Assembly (NCBI GenBank): GCA_038232275.1
Contig: JBBSIC010000032.1
Coordinates: forward strand, 1-38,643
Length of the DNA: 38,643 bases
Direction: 5' to 3'
Origin: DATLGB01 sp038232275
GTDB taxonomy: Bacteria > Actinomycetota > Thermoleophilia > Solirubrobacterales > Solirubrobacteraceae
Positions 17,255 through 23,859 of the stretch are shown piece by piece. Every line of letters starts with the position of its first letter. The first letter of the stretch is position 1. A model generated the notes under the pieces. The model saw only the letters and a list, made by a program, of their open reading frames with translations, was not told where the DNA came from and ran no database searches. The translations under genes were made by a program, and so were the position numbers.

Positions 17255-17734
17255 TCATCGCTCGAAGCTGAACTCGGAGTCGCCGATGCGGATACGGTCG
17301 CCGTCGTGGAGCGGCTGCGGGCCGCTCAGCGGCTCACCGTTGAGGTACGTCCCGTTCGTCGAGCCTAGGTCCTCGAGCACGATCGCGTCTCCCTGCGGCG
17401 CCAGGCGCGCGTGCTGAGAGGAGCTGAAGGTGTCCTCGAGCACGATGTCCGCCTGGGTGCCGCGGCCGAGGGTGGCGCCGCGGCTGAGGTCGTAGGCGGC
17501 GCCGGAGCGCAGACCGGGCGCGGACTCCACCCGCAGCCGCGGCATGCCGGCGGGCGCGTCCATCGACGCGCCGGCCGCGTGCATGCCGGTCGCCTCGTCG
17601 TAGTCCGGCGAGGCCGACTCGCCGCCCGAGCGGCGCAGATCGCGCAGCGCGGAGCGCGAGACCCACAGCAAGAACAGGTAGAGGATCGCGATGAAGCCGA
17701 ACTTCAGGGCGACGGCGACGGGATCGAGCTCCAT
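17255..17734 (-). CDS. fhaB: FHA domain protein with N-terminal membrane helix (FhaB/FipA-like)
   Basis: 159 residues. An N-terminal transmembrane helix (about 12-28, AILYLFLLWVS) precedes a flexible linker and a C-terminal FHA domain (about 75-159). The phosphothreonine-binding pattern is kept: LGRG, SSSQHARL and DLGSTNGTYLNG. FHA domains dock onto phosphorylated Thr, so this protein likely gathers kinase substrates at the membrane. The ATG at 17734 shares one base with the fhaA stop (TGATG). Position and layout match FhaB (FipA) of mycobacteria, which links the kinases to the division machinery. Confidence 0.93.
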   Translation of the reverse strand: MELDPVAVALKFGFIAILYLFLLWVSRSALRDLRRSGGESASPDYDEATGMHAAGASMDAPAGMPRLRVESAPGLRSGAAYDLSRGATLGRGTQADIVLEDTFSSSQHARLAPQGDAIVLEDLGSTNGTYLNGEPLSGPQPLHDGDRIRIGDSEFSFER

Positions 17735-18489
17735 CAGGCCTCCTCGAAGGTCAGGGAGGAGACGCCGACCTCGATGCGGTCGCCGGGGCGCAGCGGCCGG
17801 GCGTCCTCGATCCGCCGGCCGTTGAGCTTGACGCCGTTGGTGGAGCCGAGGTCGCGCAGGATCCAGGACCCGCCGGAGGGGCGGACCTCGGCGTGGCGGC
17901 GGGAGACGTTCTCGTCCTCGATCACGACGTCGCAGTCGTGCGAGCGGCCGACCACGGCGCCGGACGTGCCGAGGATGACGGCCTTTCCCTCGTGGCGCAG
18001 CTGCGCGCGGCCGCGGCGCACGTTGGGCTCGGCGAGCTGCTCGGAGAGGCGGTCCGAGGTGGAGTACACGGCGGTGTGGCCGGCCTCGGCGCGGACGGCC
18101 TCGCCGCGGCCCTCCTCGTCGGGGCGCACGAGCCGAGCCTGGATGCCGAACTCGCCCAGCCGCAGCCGGTCGTCGGTCTCGAAGCCGATGTCCGGGCGGG
18201 TGATGAACGCCACCCGCTCGCGGCGGGCGTGCTCGAGCAGGTAGGCCGACAGCTCCTCGCGCAGGTCGCCCTCGTAGCCCTCGAACTGCTTGCGGTCCTG
18301 GGTCGAGAGCCAGACCGTGTACTCGTTCGGCACGTAGGTGCGCGAGACCGAGATGACCTTGTGCTGGTCCATCTCCCGCGCCAGCTTGCGGGCGATCTCG
18401 ACCGGCCGCACCTCGGACTTGAAGGCACGCGAGAACGTCCCCTCGACGAGGCTGGCGAGCTTCTCCTCCAGGCTGCGCAGCACGCTCAC
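17734..18489 (-). CDS. fhaA: DUF3662 and FHA domain protein (FhaA)
   Basis: 251 residues. The N-terminal DUF3662 domain (about 1-115) starts LRSLEEKLASLVEGTFSRAF and includes RTYVPNEYTVWLS. A linker follows, and then a C-terminal FHA domain (about 165-250) with VVGRSHDCDV, VSRRHAEV and DLGSTNGVKLNG. The FHA part reads phosphothreonine; in mycobacteria FhaA binds the MviN pseudokinase domain. I chose GTG 18489 because a GGGAGG ribosome site lies about 11 nt upstream; an ATG at 18516 would bury that site inside the gene. It follows the polytopic kinase by 30 bp. Confidence 0.93.
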   Translation of the reverse strand: MSVLRSLEEKLASLVEGTFSRAFKSEVRPVEIARKLAREMDQHKVISVSRTYVPNEYTVWLSTQDRKQFEGYEGDLREELSAYLLEHARRERVAFITRPDIGFETDDRLRLGEFGIQARLVRPDEEGRGEAVRAEAGHTAVYSTSDRLSEQLAEPNVRRGRAQLRHEGKAVILGTSGAVVGRSHDCDVVIEDENVSRRHAEVRPSGGSWILRDLGSTNGVKLNGRRIEDARPLRPGDRIEVGVSSLTFEEA

Positions 18490-18519
18490 GGCGTACCCCG
18501 CCTCCCGCGAATGCAACGA

Positions 18520-20259
18520 TCACACGGCTTCGAGATCACGCGAGGAGTATCGCGGCTCCAACACGGCCACGATCCCCGCCACCACGGCACCGGCCACGAG
18601 GCCCTTCGGCTCCGTCACCGTCACGGCCTCCCCGAGGCCCGTGGCGAGCGTGGCCGAGGCCGAGGCCAGGCCGGCGGCCCACGCCGCCGCCGCCACCACG
18701 TCGAGCGCCAGGCTGCGACCGCGGACGAGCCAGGGCAGGACCGCCGCCGCGATCGCCCACACGGCGAGCAGCGCCACCAGCCCGCCCGCGAGCGTGCCCG
18801 CCACGGCGTCCGCGGCGATCGAGACGGCCTCCTGCGCGTCGGCGCCGACCGGGGCGCCGTGCGCGGGGCCGAGCTCCAGGGTGCGGTGCGCCAGCGGCTC
18901 GGCGAGCAGCAGCCACCACGCTCCCAGCGCGCCCAGAGCGGCCCGCTCCACCGCGCTCGCGGCCCGGCCGGCGAGGGCCGGGAAGGCGCCCGCCAGCCCG
19001 ATCACGCCCAGCGCCGGCGCCAGCGCGGGCACCGACCACGCGCGGCCGGCGCGCAGCAACAGGGCCGGGACGGGTAGGACGGCGAGCAACAGCGTCAGGG
19101 CCGTCCCGGCCGCGGCGACGCCGGCGACACGCGCGAAGGCGACCGGGCCGACCACGAGCGCGGCGACGGTCCCGAGCACAGCGAGCAGCCACCCGGTCCG
19201 CGGGAGGAGCACGGTCAGCGCGAACGCGATGCCCGCCGCGGCGGGCCACGGCACCCCCGCCGACGGGCCGAGCCAGGCCAGGGCGCCCGCGACGAGCGCG
19301 GCCGTGGCCAGGGCGTGCGCGACGCGCGCCGTCCCGCGGGGGACGCCGGTCAGCCAGGCCGCGCGCTCGGAGGGGTGGCGGGCCACGGCCCCGCCCTCGT
19401 CGGCGACCTCCACGAGCGCGTCCTCCAGGGCGTCCCCGAGATCCGCGAGCGTCCCGCGCTCGGCGGGCGCCGTGCGCAGCGCCCGGTCGAGCGCGGCGAT
19501 CAGCTCCGCCGGCAGGTCGCGGCGGTGCCTGGCCAGCGAGGGGATCGGCTTCCCGACCCGGCGTGCGGTCTCGGCGGGCGACGGCCCGCGCACCGGATTG
19601 ACCCCCGCGAGCCCCTCGTAGAGGACGAGGGCGAGGGCGTAGAGGTCCGCGCGCGCGTCCACGGGCTCGGCCGCGGCCTGCTCCGGGGCCATATAGGCGA
19701 GCGTGCCCACGATGTCGCCGGTCATCGTCAGCGGATCGTCGCCCGCCAGCATGGCGACCCCGAAGTCGGCGAGCTTGGCCGCTCCGCGCCAGGTTCTCGG
19801 CCGGTCGGGCACGAGGACGTTGGGCGGCTTGACGTCGCGGTGCACGACGCCGCGCCCGTGCGCGTGCTCGAGCGCGTCGCACAGCGCGAGGCCGACGCGC
19901 AGCGCGTCGCGGTCGGTCAGCTCGCCATCGGCCTCGAGCTGCGCGAGTGTGCGACCCTCGACCAGCTCGGAGACGAGGTAGCGCGCGCCGTCGTCCTCGC
20001 CCGCGTCGTAGATCGCGACGATGCCCGGGTGCTCGAGGCGGGCGGCGGCGATCGCCTCGCGGCGGGCGCGGACGGGCGTGGCCCACCGGTCCCGCCCGCT
20101 GCTCGCCGGCGTGGCCTCCACCGGGATGACCTTCACGGCCACCCGGCGGTCCAGCGTCTCGTCGAGCGCCTCGTGCACGACGCCGAAGCCGCCGGCGCCC
20201 AGCCGGCGGCCGAGGCGGTAGCGCCCCAGCACCAGCTCCCCGCCCGCGCAGAGCTCCAT
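18520..20259 (-). CDS. Ser/Thr kinase fused to a polytopic membrane domain
   Basis: 579 residues and the first gene of the fha-pkn operon. The kinase domain (about 12-270) is complete: glycine loop GAGGFGVV (21-28), Lys43, HRDVKPPN (140-147), DFG (165-167) and APEQ. Instead of one anchor and a sensor domain, the remaining 270 residues form about eight or nine closely packed hydrophobic segments (from about 315 to 568) rich in Ala, Leu and Val, with only short loops. No known transporter or sensor motif is visible in that half. It may sense membrane state, or the helices may serve a partner. GGAGG lies only 2 nt before the ATG at 20259, so GTG 20277 is a real alternative start. Confidence 0.88.
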   Translation of the reverse strand: MELCAGGELVLGRYRLGRRLGAGGFGVVHEALDETLDRRVAVKVIPVEATPASSGRDRWATPVRARREAIAAARLEHPGIVAIYDAGEDDGARYLVSELVEGRTLAQLEADGELTDRDALRVGLALCDALEHAHGRGVVHRDVKPPNVLVPDRPRTWRGAAKLADFGVAMLAGDDPLTMTGDIVGTLAYMAPEQAAAEPVDARADLYALALVLYEGLAGVNPVRGPSPAETARRVGKPIPSLARHRRDLPAELIAALDRALRTAPAERGTLADLGDALEDALVEVADEGGAVARHPSERAAWLTGVPRGTARVAHALATAALVAGALAWLGPSAGVPWPAAAGIAFALTVLLPRTGWLLAVLGTVAALVVGPVAFARVAGVAAAGTALTLLLAVLPVPALLLRAGRAWSVPALAPALGVIGLAGAFPALAGRAASAVERAALGALGAWWLLLAEPLAHRTLELGPAHGAPVGADAQEAVSIAADAVAGTLAGGLVALLAVWAIAAAVLPWLVRGRSLALDVVAAAAWAAGLASASATLATGLGEAVTVTEPKGLVAGAVVAGIVAVLEPRYSSRDLEAV

Positions 20260-20338
20260 TTCCTCCGTGGCGGTCACGCCGAAGTGTTCGCTGCGAATGT
20301 GCAGGCACCTCCGGATCGGCGGCGAATTGCAGAGCCGA

Positions 20339-20351
20339 CCGGTCCAACCGG
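20339..20351. other. Short inverted repeat in a divergent promoter gap
   Basis: CCGGT-CCA-ACCGG is a perfect 5-bp dyad in the 123-bp gap between the polytopic kinase (minus) and the CARDB-like protein (plus). Its place between two divergent starts makes a regulator site possible. I see no other strong element in the gap. Confidence 0.25.
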
Positions 20352-20382
20352 CATACTCCGCGTATTCCGAAAGGCCTCCCGG

Positions 20383-21498
20383 GTGTCCTTCTTCGACGAG
20401 GATGACGAGCCAACACGCCGCGCGCCCAGGCCGCGGCGCACAGCCCCCGCCGGCGGTGCCGGCCCCGATCCGCAGACCCTGTGGACGCGTCGCGCTGTCG
20501 CGAGCGGCGTCGGGCTGCTGCTGGTCGTCTTCCTCGCGGTCGTCATCAACGCCTGCACGGACTCGCAGCGAAAGAACGCCCTGCGCACCTGGAACCAGCA
20601 GGCGGCGTCGCTCGTCGGCCAGTCCGACAACGAGGTCGGCAAGCCCTTCTTCGACACCCTGCGCCAGGCGGCCAGCCAGTCGCCCGAGAATCTGCAGACG
20701 CAGATCTCGAGCCTGCGCGCCCAGGCCGACACCCACCTCTCACAGGCGCGCAAGCTCGACACCCCGAGCCAGCTCGCGGGCGCCGAGCAGTCGCTGTTGA
20801 TCGCGCTCGAGTTCCGGCGCGACAGCCTGCAGTACATCGCCGAGCGGATCGCCGTCGCGCTCGGCAACGAGGGAGACGTCGCCGACCAGGCCATCGAGGG
20901 CATCGCCGGGCAGATGCAGGCCCTCCTGGCCTCCGACGTGACCATCCGCGCCCGCGTGACACCGCTCGTCCGCGACGCGCTCAAGAGCAACGAGGTCGTC
21001 GCGACGGCCGTGGGCACCAAGGGCTTTCTGCCCGGCTTCTCGTGGCTGCAGCCCAGCTACGTCGCCGACCAGCTCGGGACGCGCCTGTCGGCCACCGGCA
21101 ACGGGCGCCAGCAGAGCAAGAAGCCCGCCCCCGGCCTGCACGGCACCGGCCTGGTCTCCACGAAGGCCGGCGGCGTCACGCTGCAGCCCGACCCCGCCGC
21201 CAACAAGGTCTCGCTCGCCGGCAACCTCGCCTTCGAGGTCACCATCCAGGACCAGGGCGACAATCCCGAGCTCGACATCCCCGTGGTGGTGACGCTGCAG
21301 GGCGGTACCGGCAAGGACATCACGGCCACGAAGAAGGTCTCGACGATCGACAAGGGCGCCAGCGCCACGGTCACCATCCCGATCGCCAAGAAGCCGACCG
21401 CGGGCCAGGTCTACACGGTCGACGTCGAGGTCAAGCCGGTCCCCGGCGAGGAGAAGACCGACAACAACAAGGCGACCTACAACGTCCTGTTCCAGTAG
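20383..21498 (+). CDS. Membrane-anchored protein with helical region and C-terminal CARDB-like domain
   Basis: 371 residues with no family I can name. The cytoplasmic N-terminus is acidic then basic and Pro-rich (residues 1-37). One transmembrane helix (about 38-57) is followed by a long helical, Gln/Ala-rich extracytoplasmic region (about 60-215). A C-terminal all-beta domain (about 270-371) has the NPELDIPVVVTL ... EEKTDNNKATYNV pattern of CARDB/Ig-like adhesion domains. It starts at GTG 20383 and is divergent from the polytopic kinase 123 bp away, so shared control is plausible. A role as an envelope adhesion or scaffold protein is inference. Confidence 0.85.
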   Translation: MSFFDEDDEPTRRAPRPRRTAPAGGAGPDPQTLWTRRAVASGVGLLLVVFLAVVINACTDSQRKNALRTWNQQAASLVGQSDNEVGKPFFDTLRQAASQSPENLQTQISSLRAQADTHLSQARKLDTPSQLAGAEQSLLIALEFRRDSLQYIAERIAVALGNEGDVADQAIEGIAGQMQALLASDVTIRARVTPLVRDALKSNEVVATAVGTKGFLPGFSWLQPSYVADQLGTRLSATGNGRQQSKKPAPGLHGTGLVSTKAGGVTLQPDPAANKVSLAGNLAFEVTIQDQGDNPELDIPVVVTLQGGTGKDITATKKVSTIDKGASATVTIPIAKKPTAGQVYTVDVEVKPVPGEEKTDNNKATYNVLFQ

Positions 21499-21507
21499 CG
21501 CCGCCGC

Positions 21508-21513
21508 TACCCT
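21508..21513 (+). promoter_or_regulatory. -10 box (TACCCT) for the DUF4446 gene
   Basis: TACCCT ends 9 nt before ATG 21523, matching the box ahead of dedA in both sequence and distance. No ribosome site is present between box and start. Confidence 0.38.
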
Positions 21514-21522
21514 CGCGCGTCC

Positions 21523-22044
21523 ATGAGCGACTTCTCCAACGCGCCTGGGATCGTCGCGCTCGCCGCCGCCGGGGTCGCGGTCGTGGCGCTCGTTTTGGCC
21601 GTGGTCGGCTCCATGCGCATTCGCCGCCTGCGCGCCGGCCAGCGGGCCGTGCTCGGCGAGAGCGGTGCGACCGACCTGATCGCGCACGCCGCCGGGCTCC
21701 AGGACGCGTTCCGAACCCTGCAGGCCGGCGTCCAGCACACCGCGGCCGCGCTCGACCAGCGCATGGGCGACGCCGAGCACCGCCTCGACGGCGCCCTGGC
21801 CTACCGCGCGCTGGTGCGCTACGACGCCTACGGCGAGCTCTCGGGCCACCAGTCGACCACCATCGCGCTGCTCGACGCCGACCACAGCGGGGTCGTGCTC
21901 TCCGCGATCGCGCACCGCGACTCCGCGCGGCTGTACTGCAAGCAGGTGGTCGGCGGCCAGGGCGAGCTCGAGCTCTCCCCCGAGGAGGCGGAGGCCGTCA
22001 GGCTGGCGCTGGCCGGCGAGCTCGGCTCGCGCACGCTGGGCTGA
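21523..22044 (+). CDS. DUF4446 family protein
   Basis: A 173-residue protein of the DUF4446 family, of unknown function and common in Gram-positive bacteria. One N-terminal transmembrane helix (about 9-30) precedes a helical, coiled-coil-like stretch (about 35-88) and the conserved core beginning VRYDAYGELSGHQSTTIALL, with the family pattern SAIAHRDSARLY and a C-terminal LSPEEAEAVRLAL. The stop shares one base with the pheA start (TGATG), so it is translated together with prephenate dehydratase, though no functional link is known. Confidence 0.88.
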   Translation: MSDFSNAPGIVALAAAGVAVVALVLAVVGSMRIRRLRAGQRAVLGESGATDLIAHAAGLQDAFRTLQAGVQHTAAALDQRMGDAEHRLDGALAYRALVRYDAYGELSGHQSTTIALLDADHSGVVLSAIAHRDSARLYCKQVVGGQGELELSPEEAEAVRLALAGELGSRTLG

Positions 22045-22883
22045 TGCGCGCGGCCTATCTGGGCCCGGAGGGGACGTACAGCCACGAGGCGCTGCGCGGC
22101 GACGCGCGCGCCGCGGGATGGGAGCCCGTGGCGGTCCCGACGGTCTTCGACGCCGTCCTCGCCGTCGAGGAGGGCCGCGCCGACCGCGCGATCGTGCCGA
22201 TCGAGAACTCGATCGAGGGCGCCGTCGGCCCCACGCTCGACGCCCTGGCCGTGGAGACGGCGTCCGTGCGCATCGTCGGCGAGGTGGTGCTGGCGGTCAG
22301 CCACGCGCTGATCGCGCGCGAGCCGGTCGACCTGCGCGAGCTGCGCGTCGTGCTGTCGCACCCGCAGGCCAACGCGCAGTGCGCGCGCTTCGTCCGCGAG
22401 GAGCTCCCCGGCGCGCGCGTGATCGCCATCGACTCCACCGCCGAGGCGGTGCGGATGGTCGCGGACGGCCGCGCGCCGGAGGAGCCCGCGGCCGCGCTGG
22501 GCACGGTGCTCGCGGCCGCGCTGCACGGGGGCATCGTCCTGCGCGCCGGCGTCGAGGACGAGGCCGGCAACGTGACGCGCTTCGTCTGGCTCGCGCCGGC
22601 CGGGGCGGCGGCGCTGGGGCCACCCACGAAGACGAGCGTCGTCTGGTGGGGCGCGGGCGACGAGTCGGCCGGCTGGCTCGTCCGCTGCCTGTCGGAGTTC
22701 GCCTTCCGGGGGGTCAACCTCACCCGCATCGAGTCGCGCCCGCGTCGCCTGGGCTTCGGGCACTACATGTTCTTCGCCGACCTCGACGGCGGCGCCGAGT
22801 CCGGCCCCGTCGGCGAGGCGGTCGCGGCCCTCGGCGCGCAGGCCGAGACCGTCAAGGTGCTCGGCTCGTATCCGGGCGGCTAG
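22044..22883 (+). CDS. pheA: Prephenate dehydratase
   Basis: A 279-residue two-domain enzyme that turns prephenate into phenylpyruvate for phenylalanine synthesis. The catalytic domain (about 1-180) begins YLGPEGTYSHEA and includes VPIENSIEGAVGPTLD and the catalytic TRF in GNVTRFVWL. The C-terminal ACT domain (about 192-279) carries the ESRP motif (IESRPRRLGFGHY) that binds phenylalanine for feedback inhibition. No chorismate mutase domain is fused. The ATG at 22044 shares one base with the DUF4446 stop. It is a normal-length monofunctional enzyme. Confidence 0.96.
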   Translation: MRAAYLGPEGTYSHEALRGDARAAGWEPVAVPTVFDAVLAVEEGRADRAIVPIENSIEGAVGPTLDALAVETASVRIVGEVVLAVSHALIAREPVDLRELRVVLSHPQANAQCARFVREELPGARVIAIDSTAEAVRMVADGRAPEEPAAALGTVLAAALHGGIVLRAGVEDEAGNVTRFVWLAPAGAAALGPPTKTSVVWWGAGDESAGWLVRCLSEFAFRGVNLTRIESRPRRLGFGHYMFFADLDGGAESGPVGEAVAALGAQAETVKVLGSYPGG

Positions 22884-22890
22884 GCGGTCC

Positions 22891-22917
22891 TTGACGCGCC
22901 CCGCCCGTGGGTACACT
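22891..22917 (+). promoter_or_regulatory. Promoter of the HNH nuclease gene
   Basis: TTGACG (22891-22896) and TACACT (22912-22917) form a recognisable -35/-10 pair with a 15-bp spacer, slightly short. The expected start of transcription near 22924 gives a leader of about 113 nt before GTG 23037. It is the best two-box promoter in the window. Confidence 0.5.
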
Positions 22918-22945
22918 TTCCGGCTAGTCCGATGAGCACGGTTCT

Positions 22946-23036
22946 CCCAGGCCCACTGGGGTCCGTGTCGCTTTTGGAAGGCCACCGGCGACACGGACCT
23001 TCGCAGACCGGCGGTTCCCGCTGGTCAGGTGGTCGC
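22946..23036 (+). promoter_or_regulatory. Structured 5' leader of the HNH gene: three consecutive hairpins, then ribosome site
   Basis: Hairpin 1 is CCCAG/CTGGG (22946-22950 with 22956-22960). Hairpin 2 is a perfect 12-bp stem, GGTCCGTGTCGC (22960-22971) with GCGACACGGACC (22988-22999), around a 16-nt loop. Hairpin 3 pairs GACCGGC (23006-23012) with GCTGGTC (23020-23026), one G-U pair, around 7 nt. AGGTGG (23028-23033) follows at once, 3 nt before the GTG. Hairpins 1 and 2 share one base. It could be a regulatory leader; I cannot match it to a known riboswitch class. Confidence 0.5.
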
Positions 23037-23528
23037 GTGCTGGTGCTCAACGCCACCTTCGAGCCGATCAACGTGTGCACGGTCCGCCGCGCGACCGTGC
23101 TGATGCTCAAGCACAAGGCCGAGCTGCTCGAGCGCGGGGAGACCGAGCTGCACTGGGCGACCGGGTCCGTCCCGCGCCCGCACGTCATCCGCCTGGTCAC
23201 CTACGTGCGCGTCCCGCGCGACCCGCACCGGCGCAAGATCACGCGCCGCGCCGTCTTCGCGCGCGACGACTGGACCTGCCAGTACTGCGGCGCCCGCACC
23301 ACCCTGACCGTCGATCACGTGATCCCGCGCTCCAAGGGCGGCGGCTCGAGCTGGGACAACATCGTCGCGTCCTGCGCGCCCTGCAACCGCCGCAAGGGCG
23401 ACCGCCTGCCGCACCAGATCGGCATGCACCCGCGCTCCAAGCCGCGCGTGCCGGGCTCGCACGTCTTCATCGCCCTCTCCTCGCCGACGATCCCGGCGAC
23501 GTGGATGCCGTACCTGCAGGCCGCCTGA
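23037..23528 (+). CDS. HNH endonuclease family protein
   Basis: 163 residues. The HNH core is complete: a zinc-binding pair CQYCG, the strand TVDHVIPRSKGG with the catalytic His, SSWDNIVASC with the Asn, and the second pair CAPCNRR. The N-terminal LVLNATFEPINVCTVRRA segment is a mark of a widespread actinobacterial and cyanobacterial HNH subgroup of unknown function. I chose GTG 23037 because it has AGGTGG just upstream and matches where homologues begin; an ATG at 22932 would add 35 residues that coincide with the hairpins and lie only about 8 nt from the expected transcript start. A role in DNA repair or defence is possible, with no neighbour to support either. Confidence 0.88.
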   Translation: MLVLNATFEPINVCTVRRATVLMLKHKAELLERGETELHWATGSVPRPHVIRLVTYVRVPRDPHRRKITRRAVFARDDWTCQYCGARTTLTVDHVIPRSKGGGSSWDNIVASCAPCNRRKGDRLPHQIGMHPRSKPRVPGSHVFIALSSPTIPATWMPYLQAA

Positions 23529-23571
23529 GCCCGTCCGGCACGGCACACCAAGGGGCATCGGCCGTTAACGA

Positions 23572-23605
23572 CGAAGGGCGCGGAGTCGACCCTCCGCGCC
23601 CTTCG
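23572..23605. terminator. Strong hairpin terminator between convergent transcription units
   Basis: A perfect 14-bp stem, CGAAGGGCGCGGAG (23572-23585) with CTCCGCGCCCTTCG (23592-23605), closes a 6-nt loop. No long T-run follows on either strand, which is common in high-GC actinobacteria. It lies 44 bp after the HNH stop and can serve plus-strand transcripts from there and minus-strand transcripts coming from gyrA. Confidence 0.7.
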
Positions 23606-23732
23606 CAATGTTGCTGGAAACACCATGCCGGCCTCGCGCTCTGGAAAGGGCGCCGCCGGTGGGACGAGTCCCGGCACCGACGAGGCGGGTGTTCCGGTGT
23701 GGATTCCGCTGGCCTATCCAGCGGCCGGTCGG

Positions 23733-23777
23733 CTAGCGGCCGGACACCTCCAGGGTCCCAAAAATACTGTCACTCAA
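23733..23777 (-). CDS. Putative 14-residue micro-ORF with extreme Shine-Dalgarno
   Basis: TTG 23777 opens 14 codons ending at TAG 23733, giving MSDSIFGTLEVSGR. It is preceded by an 18-nt match to the complement of the 16S rRNA 3' end, with GGAGG 10 nt before the TTG. That is by far the strongest ribosome site in the window, while the reading frame is tiny and no gene lies downstream before the terminator. It could be a true microprotein, a ribosome-binding decoy, or chance. I know of no family for the peptide. Confidence 0.35.
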   Translation of the reverse strand: MSDSIFGTLEVSGR

Positions 23778-23779
23778 CT

Positions 23780-23797
23780 CTGGACCACCTCCTTTCT
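23780..23797 (-). promoter_or_regulatory. 18-nt anti-16S (extended Shine-Dalgarno) element
   Basis: The minus strand reads AGAAAGGAGGTGGTCCAG. Against the usual actinobacterial 16S tail (GGAUCACCUCCUUUCU preceded by CU) every base pairs, with a single G-U. Read on the plus strand, it is a near copy of the 16S 3' terminus itself. A shorter echo, GGAGGTGTCC, occurs at 23741-23750 inside the micro-ORF. Confidence 0.55.
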
Positions 23798-23859
23798 CTG
23801 GTAGCACGAGAGTACACGACGGCGCGGCAGGCGGCGGCACACTCACGTCCCGATCGGAC

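Larger units (their letters stand above)
23606..23815 (-). ncRNA. Candidate structured transcript downstream of gyrA
   Basis: A non-coding stretch of about 210 nt between the gyrA stop and the 14-bp terminator. On the minus strand it holds a TACTCT box (23809-23814), a very long Shine-Dalgarno-like match, a 14-codon frame, and then hairpins such as the 7-bp stem CCGCTGG/CCAGCGG (23706-23712 with 23718-23724) and GGGA-CGAG-TCCC (23661-23672). It does not match tmRNA, SRP RNA or RNase P RNA cores as I know them. It may be the gyrA 3' untranslated region or a separate small RNA. Confidence 0.3.

Noticed and set aside
23001..23040. SRP (4.5S) RNA, because of GGTCAGGTGG near the HNH start
   Set aside because: The required GGAAGGAAGCAGC-type core and the long enclosing stem are missing.
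23765..23800. Remnant of a 16S rRNA gene on the plus strand
   Set aside because: Only the last ~18 nt resemble the 16S tail; the sequence just upstream does not match the helix-45 region, so a gene remnant is unlikely. The element was kept as an anti-16S/Shine-Dalgarno signal.
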